Below are positions 1 through 5,130 of a stretch of DNA of 11,237 nucleotides, piece after piece. Position 1 is the first letter of the stretch, and every line of letters begins with the position of its first letter. Source of the stretch: Minisyncoccota bacterium (GTDB lineage: Bacteria > Patescibacteriota > Minisyncoccia > Phycocordibacterales > JACZSL01); contig JANQMM010000045.1 in NCBI GenBank assembly GCA_028280145.1, positions 1 through 11,237 on the forward strand, given 5' to 3'. The position numbers and the translations under genes are program-made. Below the pieces are notes generated by a model. It saw only the letters and a list, made by a program, of their open reading frames with translations. It made no database searches and was not told the DNA's origin.

Positions 1-1140
1 CCGAATAATGACCGTATCATCAAGCACTTCCTTTTGTCCCATTATAACTGTGTAGGGGATGCCGAGACGCTCTGCGATCTCAAGCTGGTGTGTAAGGCGG
101 TCGTTTCCAAGGGATTGGTAGATGGGGATTTTTGCTTTGCGAAGTGCTTCAATGACCATAAGACTTTTTAGCTTTGCGTCGAAACCGAATTGGATGAAGT
201 GCACCTTGGGTTGTCTGATGCGCTTTGGATTAAGGATGTCGTTATGTCGAGCGCCACGCTTGCGCGCTTCAAATATCACTCCGGCTCCCGGCACATGAGT
301 GCGATACATTTTCTTGGAGAGATCGTCGTAACGACACCCGCGCGCGTATACCGTGGGGTCGGTGTCTTGTGTCGGGTCGTAATCTTCATCGTTAAATGAA
401 CGGATCTCAAAGAGCGTCTCCGGACGATAGTCACTGGTTCCTACCAAACTTTTGTCGATGACATACGGAACGTCAATCGTTTCAAGATATTCCAAGATTT
501 CACGCAAATGCTTCCTGCTTGCTTCGGTCAAAAACTCCATTGATTGCGGCGCACTATCATAGAGCGGGTGAGCCTTCTTGTGCAAGTATCGAAGACACTG
601 CAGTGGATCTTTGCGCAACAGGGCCTGTGCCGCCGGAGGGATATCGGAAATGTGTTTCCTGAAGTAGTTGCCCAGCTCACGTGAATAGCGCACGACAGAA
701 TCTTTGTCACCAATTGTGTTGATGTGAACACAGAGTTCGGATAATTTCATATCCTGGAGCAGGTCGAGTGCGGCTTTCATGACAAGCGCTTCGGCGACAC
801 TCTTTCTACTACCGATAGCTTGGAATCCAAGGTATACGGCGTCGTCCTTTGTCATCCTCTTTCCGAGTTCGAGGTTGGAGTGATAGAAGAGTACGGGCTT
901 GGAGAGGCTGTCGAAGCCGCAGTCCATATATGTGCGCAGCGCGTGATGGTGTTCTGCGTTGACCGGGTCAAGAGATGATTTGGTCAGATGCAACTTTCGT
1001 CCGGCATGTTTTGCCCGCGCTCTCTCATCAATGTCGCTCTCGATCCTGCTTATTGGTTTGAACCCATAGTAGAGAGCGACTTGCACTCCTGCTTTGAGCA
1101 AGTCATCTGAATACATGGGTGATGGTTGGGATGGTTGCAT
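1..1140 (-). CDS. HisRS-like protein with anticodon-binding domain, catalytic motifs degraded (3' end cut by window)
   Basis: I read 380 uninterrupted codons from ATG 1140 off the left edge; an in-frame ATG at 1116 is an alternative start. The C-terminal part seen (about residues 325-380) matches the HisRS/ProRS anticodon-binding domain, with segments such as IYQSLGNDRLTHQLEIAERL and GIPYTVIMGQKEVLDD. The middle also aligns by eye to histidyl-tRNA synthetase: an INTIGD stretch near 140, SRKHLREILEYLE near 208-220, and RYDDL at 270-274. The residues that make HisRS catalytic are replaced. The motif 2 FRHER-type segment reads FYHSN (85-89), the LVRGLDYY signature reads LVGTSDYR (232-239), and the motif 3 arginine position reads serine in KLKSL (323-327). 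The motif 1 region is hardly recognisable. I infer a HisRS paralog that no longer charges tRNA; a true HisRS would be expected elsewhere in the genome. The start lies 21 bases after lepB with no Shine-Dalgarno site, so it is probably cotranscribed with lepB. Confidence 0.85.
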   Translation of the reverse strand, partial: MQPSQPSPMYSDDLLKAGVQVALYYGFKPISRIESDIDERARAKHAGRKLHLTKSSLDPVNAEHHHALRTYMDCGFDSLSKPVLFYHSNLELGKRMTKDDAVYLGFQAIGSRKSVAEALVMKAALDLLQDMKLSELCVHINTIGDKDSVVRYSRELGNYFRKHISDIPPAAQALLRKDPLQCLRYLHKKAHPLYDSAPQSMEFLTEASRKHLREILEYLETIDVPYVIDKSLVGTSDYRPETLFEIRSFNDEDYDPTQDTDPTVYARGCRYDDLSKKMYRTHVPGAGVIFEARKRGARHNDILNPKRIRQPKVHFIQFGFDAKLKSLMVIEALRKAKIPIYQSLGNDRLTHQLEIAERLGIPYTVIMGQKEVLDDTVIIR

Positions 1141-1161
1141 AAGACACGTATTACTTGGTTG

Positions 1162-1734
1162 TTAAAAGTCCTCAAAGGTGACATCTCCGGGAAACAGCCC
1201 CAGTTGTGTAACGGGTAGAATTCTGATTGCGGCACGGCCAACGATATGACGTTCTTGCAGAGGCCCCCACACATGAGAGTCTGAACTTGCCGCCCGGTTA
1301 TCTCCCATCACAAAGTACTCGTCCTCCTCAAGGACACGCTTTAATGATTCGGTCGTTCTGTGTTCTCCATCAACGTATGGTTCAGGAAGAATGACTCCTT
1401 CGGTACTTGTGGCGTTTTCTCCGATCAATACAGTGCCTTCTTCTATGACAACTGCTTCGCCCGGAAGGCCGATAATGCGTTTAATGAAATATTTTGACGG
1501 GTCCTTTGGGTATTTAAAAATGACTACATCGCCCCGTTGCGGCTCTTCAAAGCGATAAGTAAGCTGGTCGACAATAATGTAATGACCGTCTGCAAACGTG
1601 AAGTCCATAGATGCGCCGGCAACAATATACGGCTGGGCAACAAAAAAACGAATGGGGACGACAATTATGAGGGCAATAAGGGAGGCCTTAAGAATTTCTT
1701 TGAAAAAGTTTTGATCTTTTGTGGGATCCTCCAT
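1162..1734 (-). CDS. lepB: signal peptidase I
   Basis: This 190-residue type I signal peptidase would cut signal peptides from exported proteins at the outer face of the membrane. Residues 15-33 form one hydrophobic anchor. The catalytic serine is Ser42 in the GASMDFTF box and the general-base lysine is Lys85 in FIKRIIGLPGE. The third conserved box, YFVMGDNRAASSDSHVWG, is also present. Length and domain order fit a short bacterial LepB. One oddity: the usual proline two residues after the Ser-Met pair (SMxPT) is phenylalanine (SMDFT), although Ser and Lys are intact. The ATG at 1734 follows a good promoter by about 17 bases and has no Shine-Dalgarno site. The HisRS-like gene follows 21 bases downstream. 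A plausible client in this window is the pilin-like protein at 10641-10988. Confidence 0.96.
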   Translation of the reverse strand: MEDPTKDQNFFKEILKASLIALIIVVPIRFFVAQPYIVAGASMDFTFADGHYIIVDQLTYRFEEPQRGDVVIFKYPKDPSKYFIKRIIGLPGEAVVIEEGTVLIGENATSTEGVILPEPYVDGEHRTTESLKRVLEEDEYFVMGDNRAASSDSHVWGPLQERHIVGRAAIRILPVTQLGLFPGDVTFEDF

Positions 1735-1757
1735 TGATGAGATGATTAAGTAACAGG

Positions 1758-1786
1758 ATTATACCGAAGTGATGTTGATACGACAA
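1758..1786 (-). promoter_or_regulatory. promoter of lepB
   Basis: On the minus strand a perfect TATAAT (1763-1758) lies 17 bases after TTGTCG (1786-1781). The predicted transcript would start near 1751 and give a leader of about 17 bases before ATG 1734. Confidence 0.7.
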
Positions 1787-1881
1787 GCGAAAGTTATGGT
1801 GTAGATCGTTTCAGTAATCGCCTGGCGACACATCATGTTTTTAATGACACGCTTTGACCCGAGAGACCGGACTTCTTGCTG

Positions 1882-1890
1882 TGGTATCAT
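1882..1890 (+). promoter_or_regulatory. extended -10 promoter of pth, probably leaderless
   Basis: The sequence TGGTATCAT is an extended -10 box. It ends six bases before ATG 1897, so transcription would begin at or next to the start codon. No -35 box is visible at the right distance. Confidence 0.5.
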
Positions 1891-1896
1891 TGCCCC

Positions 1897-2496
1897 ATGA
1901 CATACTTCATTGTTGGATTGGGCAATCCGGGAGAACAATACGCGCATACCCGTCACAACACCGGACGCATTTTACTGCAGATGGTCGCTGAACGATTCGG
2001 TTTTTTGACGTGGGAGGAGAAAACAAAACTCAAGATTGATATCACTGATGGAATCATCGGGCGCCGTAAGGTGGTTGCGATCCTACCCAATACCTTTATG
2101 AATCATTCGGGAGCTGCGGTGAAAAAGTATGTAACGAGCAAGAAAAAAGCCGAAAAGCTCATCGTCATATATGACGACATTGATCTGCCCCTTGGTAGGA
2201 TCAAAATATCGAAAGGCAGGGGAGCGGGAGGGCATAACGGTGTTACATCCATCATAAAGAGTTTAGGTACGCGTGATTTCATCCGAATACGTGTTGGCGT
2301 TTCACCAAAGGTGCGCGGTAGCAGTCAACCCAAAAAGCCTGAGGGAGAAAAGAAGGTCCTTGATTTTCTCATGGGCGATTTTAAAAAACAAGAATACGTT
2401 GCACTTGAACTGCTTGCAAAAGATGTTGCAGAGGCAATCGAGATGATCCTTACAAAAGGGCTTGAGACGGCAATGAATACCTACAATCAAAAATAA
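1897..2496 (+). CDS. pth: peptidyl-tRNA hydrolase
   Basis: This 199-residue protein frees tRNA from peptidyl-tRNAs that drop off ribosomes. The N-terminus carries the family signature VGLGNPG, followed by TRHNTG, with the catalytic histidine at His20. The substrate-binding asparagine Asn69 lies in PNTFMNHSG, the acidic pair is at 93-94 in YDDIDLPLG, and Asn114 is in GAGGHNG. Length is normal for the family. The start is ATG 1897 because the family begins with a strand like TYFIVGLGNPG; the longer reading from a TTG at 1876 adds seven residues that overlap the -10 box. No Shine-Dalgarno site is possible with the predicted leaderless transcript. The gene converges with the membrane-protein gene at 2545-2889. 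Confidence 0.97.
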   Translation: MTYFIVGLGNPGEQYAHTRHNTGRILLQMVAERFGFLTWEEKTKLKIDITDGIIGRRKVVAILPNTFMNHSGAAVKKYVTSKKKAEKLIVIYDDIDLPLGRIKISKGRGAGGHNGVTSIIKSLGTRDFIRIRVGVSPKVRGSSQPKKPEGEKKVLDFLMGDFKKQEYVALELLAKDVAEAIEMILTKGLETAMNTYNQK

Positions 2497-2524
2497 AAAC
2501 CACCCGCTCCAAGCACGGAGCGGG
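2493..2524 (-). terminator. terminator of the membrane-protein gene
   Basis: A perfect 8-bp stem, CCCGCTCC (2503-2510) with GGAGCGGG (2517-2524) and a 6-base loop, is followed on the minus strand by a T-rich run (2500-2491). It lies about 20 bases after the stop at 2545. The plus direction lacks a T run, so it would serve pth poorly. Confidence 0.8.
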
Positions 2525-2544
2525 CGATTTCGGTGACGTGTCTT

Positions 2545-2889
2545 CTAGTTGGTTCGTTGCCAACTGCATACCTCCCCGTGGAAGGTCAGGATGTAGTACG
2601 AGCAGAGCAGTGCCAGGATCGGCGGCGCTATACTCGCAAGCACCTCAACCGACATCAAGCAGCCTGCGACAAATGTATAAATTGTCGCAAGCACGCCACT
2701 GAATGCAAAACCCCTAAATCTCTGTGCAAGGGACCACCTTCGAGAGTTCAGCCAGGCAAGGACGGTCATGGCATAGATAAGGCTGAGGCAGAAGACCACA
2801 ACCAGAATGTGAACGGGGTCCTTTCTTTGTGACAACCACGCCAGAGCCACACAGATCGGGACGACGGACAATACAGCATGCAAAAACAT
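2545..2889 (-). CDS. four-helix membrane protein of unknown function
   Basis: I do not recognise this 114-residue protein. Hydrophobic segments at about 2-19, 27-47, 61-80 and 84-102 suggest four membrane helices, with a basic loop (SRRWSLAQRFR, 49-59) between the second and third that is probably cytoplasmic. I chose ATG 2889 because GGAGGG (2902-2897) lies seven bases upstream, the clearest Shine-Dalgarno site outside the small-ORF island. Starts at 2904, ten bases after the -10 box, or at 2958, inside a terminator hairpin, would lengthen it. The gene has its own -10 box and its own terminator, so it is a self-contained unit between pth and the S1 gene. Its hydrophobic pattern and this framing argue that it is real, while the reading on the opposite strand looks like a shadow. 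Confidence 0.72.
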   Translation of the reverse strand: MFLHAVLSVVPICVALAWLSQRKDPVHILVVVFCLSLIYAMTVLAWLNSRRWSLAQRFRGFAFSGVLATIYTFVAGCLMSVEVLASIAPPILALLCSYYILTFHGEVCSWQRTN

Positions 2890-2914
2890 GGGCTTTCCCT
2901 CCATTTCCGCTACC

Positions 2915-2923
2915 TGTATAGCA
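2915..2923 (-). promoter_or_regulatory. extended -10 box of the membrane-protein gene
   Basis: The minus-strand sequence TGCTATACA is an extended -10 box (TATACA at 2920-2915). It sits next to the terminator hairpin of the S1 gene. Any -35 region would overlap that hairpin, and no good match is seen. Confidence 0.5.
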
Positions 2924-2931
2924 TAATCAAC

Positions 2932-2956
2932 AAAAAACCGCCATCGGCGGTTTTTC
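2932..2956 (-). terminator. bidirectional-looking terminator after the S1 gene
   Basis: The stem AAAAACCGCC (2933-2942) with GGCGGTTTTT (2946-2955) has a 3-base loop and gives a T run on both strands. It follows the S1 stop codon (2970-2968) by about 11 bases, so it mainly ends the S1 transcript. Confidence 0.9.
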
Positions 2957-2967
2957 ATTTGTGGCTT

Positions 2968-4218
2968 CTATTCAGCCGGCTTTGTTTCTTTTTTTACCGC
3001 GGCCCGCGTTGCTTCACGTTTTTCGACTTCTTCTTTCGTTCCAAATGCAAGCGTCATGCGCTGCTCACCTGGCTCGAAGAGCGTGATGGTAAAAGTGTAG
3101 CTTTTCCCGAGCTCGAGTTCATTTCGAAGTTTCTCATCATTTCCAAATTCTGATATGTGCACGAGTCCCGAGACACCTTCCTCAATCGAGGCAAGTGCGC
3201 CATGCTTGTTGTATTTGATCACCACACCAGAGACCTCGTCTCCTTTCTTGTATTTCTTTGCTGCAGCTTGCCATGGATTTTCCTTAAGCGCCTTGATGGA
3301 CAGAGATACTTTTCCATCCTTGATGTCGATCACTTTCACCTTGGTCTTCTCACCAACTGTTACAAAATGTGCGGGATTCTCGACAAGGCCCCAGTCGATC
3401 TCTGAAATGTGCACCAATCCTTCAAGGTTCTCTTCAAGCTTAATGAAGATACCAAACTCAACGACACCGGTTACCTCGCCTTCAACGACATCGCCAACCT
3501 GATATTTGTCGACAAGCTCGGCTTTTTCTTTCTGGTCAGGGTCTTTCTCGGAGAAGATCAACTTTCCTTCCTTCGGGGATGCCGCAATGATTGAGACTGA
3601 GAGCTTTTGTCCGATGAGTTTGCGCAATTCATCAAGGATTCTGTCCTTATCGCCGTCTTCAACACGCGGGTAATTTTCACTCTTGAGTTGGGATGCGGGT
3701 AGGAACCCTTGAATCGACTGCCATTCGAAAATAAGACCTCCTTTGTTCGCGTCCTTTACTGGAAGCTCGAAGACCGTTTTGTTATTAATTGCTTGCTCCG
3801 CCTCGCTCCAAAGCAATGCCTGCCGAGCCTCTTTGAGAGAGAGTTCAATATAGCCGTCACTATTCTCTTCCTCAACTACTTTTGCCGAAATATTATCACC
3901 AAGTGCAACCTTTCGCAGAATGTCTTTTGCGTTCAGAAATTCGCGTCCGTAGATGATTCCTGTACCGAACGGGAAAAGGTCGATATAAACACGGGATTTG
4001 TCTACCGCAAGCACCGGCCCTTCGACCAACATTCCCACGGTTGGGGGAGTGAGCGAGTCATTAAAAAGCTGAGCCATTGGCCCATCTCCCTTTTTCTTTA
4101 ACTTCGGCTTGTGTTCTTCACTCTCATCAAGCGCTTCTGTTGTTACCGTTTCAGCCACGGCAATATCGTTTGATGCGATCTTTTCATCAAGAATCGCAGA
4201 TTTTTGTTCTTCTGTCAT
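2968..4218 (-). CDS. rpsA: S1-domain RNA-binding protein, ribosomal protein S1-like
   Basis: The 416-residue protein has four S1-type (OB-fold) repeats at about 58-132, 145-226, 238-311 and 324-393. The last two are the clearest, each with the LVHISE box (EGLVHISEIDW at 266-276 and SGLVHISEFGN at 350-360). The first 57 residues are acidic and then lysine-rich with low complexity, and the tail from about 394 is highly charged. Ribosomal protein S1 normally helps bring mRNA to the 30S subunit, and six domains are usual in E. coli, so four is a short form of the kind seen outside Proteobacteria. S1 could matter here because most housekeeping genes in the window lack Shine-Dalgarno sites; that link is inference. 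ATG 4218 has no Shine-Dalgarno site and follows a leader of about 115 bases. Another S1-repeat protein of similar architecture cannot be excluded. Confidence 0.88.
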   Translation of the reverse strand: MTEEQKSAILDEKIASNDIAVAETVTTEALDESEEHKPKLKKKGDGPMAQLFNDSLTPPTVGMLVEGPVLAVDKSRVYIDLFPFGTGIIYGREFLNAKDILRKVALGDNISAKVVEEENSDGYIELSLKEARQALLWSEAEQAINNKTVFELPVKDANKGGLIFEWQSIQGFLPASQLKSENYPRVEDGDKDRILDELRKLIGQKLSVSIIAASPKEGKLIFSEKDPDQKEKAELVDKYQVGDVVEGEVTGVVEFGIFIKLEENLEGLVHISEIDWGLVENPAHFVTVGEKTKVKVIDIKDGKVSLSIKALKENPWQAAAKKYKKGDEVSGVVIKYNKHGALASIEEGVSGLVHISEFGNDEKLRNELELGKSYTFTITLFEPGEQRMTLAFGTKEEVEKREATRAAVKKETKPAE

Positions 4219-4333
4219 GGTGTGTCTTGAGGTTCATCTCGCTTCGTCAGAATATGCTGTCGAGATGAGTTTTAATCCCCAATTACGCTAGTAATTCATA
4301 CCTTTATAAAAACAACCTCAAAGAGGCAAGGTA
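4219..4333 (-). promoter_or_regulatory. structured 5' leader of the S1 gene
   Basis: The leader is far longer than others in the window. It contains a perfect 8-bp inverted repeat, TCATCTCG at 4268-4261 on the minus strand and CGAGATGA at 4241-4234, enclosing 19 bases that include a possible CAG/CTG inner stem. The repeat ends 15 bases before the start codon, close to where a 30S subunit would sit. A second small element, CCTC-TTT-GAGG followed by a T-rich run, lies near 4327-4305. E. coli rpsA also has a structured leader without a good Shine-Dalgarno site, used for autoregulation; a similar role here is inference. Confidence 0.5.
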
Positions 4334-4339
4334 CGACAT

Positions 4340-4368
4340 ACTATAGTATATCAACCTCCTTTTTGCAA
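4340..4368 (-). promoter_or_regulatory. promoter of the S1 gene
   Basis: Minus strand: TTGCAA (4368-4363), 17-base spacer, TATAGT (4345-4340). The -10 lies inside the perfect 12-bp palindrome ATACTATAGTAT (4338-4349), so an overlapping TATACT at 4350-4345 is an alternative -10. Confidence 0.6.
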
Positions 4369-4424
4369 TAACGCGAGCGTCACGTATTTCTTAACTGGAT
4401 CCAGTGTGAGCGAAAAACAGATTC

Positions 4425-4450
4425 AAAAAACCCCGGCAGTGTTGCCGGGG
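4425..4450 (-). terminator. terminator of the 34-codon small gene
   Basis: A perfect 8-bp stem, CCCCGGCA (4431-4438) with TGCCGGGG (4443-4450) and a 4-base loop, is followed on the minus strand by six T (4430-4425). Its sequence is almost the same as the hairpin at 4801-4822. Confidence 0.9.
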
Positions 4451-4506
4451 CCTTCTCCTTGCGATGTTGCGTTTGCCGATGACTTTGTGTCTCGGCCGCG
4501 CCGCCC

Positions 4507-4611
4507 TTAGCTCTTGGGGACGTGGCCGGCGCCGGCGCCGTCGATCGTCGATGCTTCGCTCTGGGTCGTGCCGATAATATCGTCGTCGAGGTACGTCGTC
4601 GGGTCTCTCAT
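4507..4611 (-). CDS. small ORF, 34 residues, unknown function
   Basis: I do not recognise the product. ATG 4611 is preceded by AGGAG (4624-4620) with an 8-base gap, and the ORF ends at TAA (4509-4507). The peptide begins MRDPTTYLDDDIIGTTQ and ends IDGAGAGHVPKS; it is acidic in its first half, Gly/Ala-rich near the end, and has no cysteine, signal peptide or membrane segment. A promoter with a near-ideal -35 box lies about 88 bases upstream of the ATG across a structured leader, and a strong terminator follows 57 bases after the stop. The match of promoter, Shine-Dalgarno site, ORF and terminator is the main support. The frame stays open upstream as far as 4851, but that crosses another terminator and the promoter, so only the short form makes sense. 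Alternatively, the unit makes an sRNA and the ORF is incidental. Confidence 0.55.
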   Translation of the reverse strand: MRDPTTYLDDDIIGTTQSEASTIDGAGAGHVPKS

Positions 4612-4699
4612 GAGTCGATCTCCTGTTGCTAACGCGATTAAAGGAAGCCTTGGCCACTTGACCAAGGGCACATACGCCGCATTGCGGCTATCGGTGTGC
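4612..4699 (-). promoter_or_regulatory. structured leader of the 34-codon small gene
   Basis: Two hairpins can be drawn between the predicted transcript start and the Shine-Dalgarno site. One is GCCGCA/TGCGGC at 4676-4681 and 4683-4688, a 13-bp palindrome with a one-base centre. The other is CCTTGG (4648-4653) with CCAAGG (4662-4667) and an 8-base loop. The second loop repeats the half-site ACTTGAC found in the palindrome at 4716-4736. Confidence 0.4.
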
Positions 4700-4705
4700 T
4701 CCCCA

Positions 4706-4734
4706 ATCCTAACATACTTGACATATGCTGTCAA
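4706..4734 (-). promoter_or_regulatory. promoter of the 34-codon small gene
   Basis: Minus strand: perfect TTGACA (4734-4729), 17-base spacer, TAGGAT (4711-4706) preceded by an extended TGT. This is the best -35 box in the window. Confidence 0.7.
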
Positions 4735-4736
4735 GT
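4716..4736. promoter_or_regulatory. operator-like palindrome over the -35 box
   Basis: ACTTGACA and TGTCAAGT form perfect 8-bp arms around a 5-base centre, a 21-bp site covering the whole -35 box and part of the spacer. Size, symmetry and place fit a dimeric repressor site. Because of the symmetry a TTGACA also faces the plus strand (4718-4723), with a poor -10 (TAATTC, 4741-4746). Confidence 0.55.
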
Positions 4737-4747
4737 GTTTTAATTCA

Positions 4748-4770
4748 CCGGAGACGTTGGGCGTCTCCGG
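4748..4770. repeat. perfect 9-bp hairpin between the two small units
   Basis: CCGGAGACG (4748-4756) pairs with CGTCTCCGG (4762-4770) around a 5-base loop. No T run follows on either strand, so it is not a typical terminator. It lies just upstream of the promoter at 4706-4734. Confidence 0.55.
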
Positions 4771-4795
4771 GGGCGATCCGGGGAATGTGGCATGC

Positions 4796-4822
4796 AAAAA
4801 GCCCCGGCAGTGTTGCCGAGGC
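4796..4822 (-). terminator. terminator of the 31-codon small gene
   Basis: The stem 4801-4809 with 4814-4822 has a 4-base loop and a minus-strand run of five T (4800-4796). It matches the hairpin at 4431-4450 except for one base change. That change gives a U-G wobble in minus-strand RNA but a C-A mismatch in plus-strand RNA, which supports minus-strand transcription. Confidence 0.85.
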
Positions 4823-4828
4823 CGTTTT

Positions 4829-4848
4829 GATCTGCGTTCACGCAGATC
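4829..4848 (-). repeat. perfect 8-bp hairpin in the 3' part of the 31-codon unit
   Basis: GATCTGCG (4829-4836) pairs with CGCAGATC (4841-4848) around a 4-base loop. It lies between the stop codon at 4882 and the terminator, so the unit has about 60 bases of structured RNA after its ORF. Confidence 0.6.
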
Positions 4849-4881
4849 CATGGTGCTTCTAGCCAGTCCGAGGCGGAGGGA

Positions 4882-4977
4882 CTAGCCGTCGCCGGTCGGC
4901 CAGGAAGTGGCCTCCCACGCATAGGACTTTTTCGGATGCGCTGCCGGGTCGGGTGTTGCGATCGGTTTTCGCTTCAT
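4882..4977 (-). CDS. small ORF, 31 residues, unknown function
   Basis: I do not recognise the product. ATG 4977 follows AAGGAG (4990-4985) with a 7-base gap, an excellent Shine-Dalgarno site, and the ORF stops at TAG (4884-4882). The peptide begins MKRKPIATPDPAAHPKKSY and ends SWPTGDG. It is basic and proline-rich at the N-terminus, has two tryptophans (positions 21 and 26), and has no cysteine or membrane segment. It shows no obvious similarity to the 34-residue peptide downstream. A promoter about 56 bases upstream, a leader hairpin, a 3' hairpin and a terminator complete the unit. Codons are GC-rich compared with gyrA. It could be a small regulatory protein, an antimicrobial or toxin-like peptide, or a coding sRNA; nothing nearby looks like a modifying or export enzyme. 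Confidence 0.58.
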   Translation of the reverse strand: MKRKPIATPDPAAHPKKSYAWEATSWPTGDG

Positions 4978-5006
4978 GGGATTTCTCCTTCAAAATGCCG
5001 GTCTAA

Positions 5007-5024
5007 CGAACGCGGATGCGTTCG
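5007..5024 (-). promoter_or_regulatory. leader hairpin of the 31-codon small gene
   Basis: CGAACGC (5007-5013) pairs with GCGTTCG (5018-5024) around a 4-base loop, between the predicted transcript start (about 5026) and the Shine-Dalgarno site. It would sit at the very 5' end of the RNA. Confidence 0.5.
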
Positions 5025-5032
5025 CTCTAGCA

Positions 5033-5061
5033 ACTGTAGCATCCCGAACACGGCATGGCAA
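5033..5061 (-). promoter_or_regulatory. promoter of the 31-codon small gene
   Basis: Minus strand: TTGCCA (5061-5056), 17-base spacer, TACAGT (5038-5033) with an upstream extended TGC. Confidence 0.6.
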
Positions 5062-5092
5062 TGGTGTAATCAACAAGGAGCATTCTTGAGGT

Positions 5093-5121
5093 TTTTCATA
5101 TCACCCCTGTGCATGTATAAT
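5093..5121 (+). promoter_or_regulatory. promoter of the MBL-fold/gyrA operon
   Basis: A perfect TATAAT (5116-5121) lies 17 bases after TTTTCA (5093-5098). The -10 ends nine bases before ATG 5131, so the transcript would have a leader of only about 2-3 bases. Confidence 0.65.
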
Positions 5122-5130
5122 AGCCTCCAT

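Noticed and set aside
2533..2832. 99-codon frame on the plus strand
   Set aside because: It lies opposite the four-helix membrane protein; its polar, cysteine-rich composition looks like an antisense shadow.
4297..4332. Possible 11-codon leader peptide in the S1 leader, downstream of an AGGAGG
   Set aside because: The AGGAGG lies 15 bases before its ATG, mostly within the promoter and upstream of the predicted transcript start, so it would not be in the mRNA.
4394..4405. 12-bp perfect palindrome ACTGGATCCAGT
   Set aside because: It lies between two oppositely used signals with no attached promoter or gene; it may be chance, and nothing else supports a role.
4391..4657. Arginine-rich 88-codon frame on the minus strand
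   Set aside because: It passes through a clear terminator, has biased composition from GC-rich hairpins, and has no supporting start signal.
4507..4851. Open frame of 114 codons on the minus strand
   Set aside because: It runs through a terminator hairpin, a 9-bp hairpin and a strong promoter. Only its last 34 codons, which have a Shine-Dalgarno site, are kept.
4514..4885. 123-codon frame on the plus strand over the island
   Set aside because: It is antisense to both small genes and crosses their terminators; no Shine-Dalgarno site or family resemblance is seen.
4390..5060. tRNA, tmRNA, RNase P RNA, SRP RNA or CRISPR array in the island
   Set aside because: I searched by eye for their conserved cores and for regularly spaced direct repeats and found none; only two terminator copies repeat.
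4936..5130. N-terminal extension of the MBL-fold gene
   Set aside because: It overlaps the promoter and the oppositely oriented 31-codon gene; family N-termini start at 5131.
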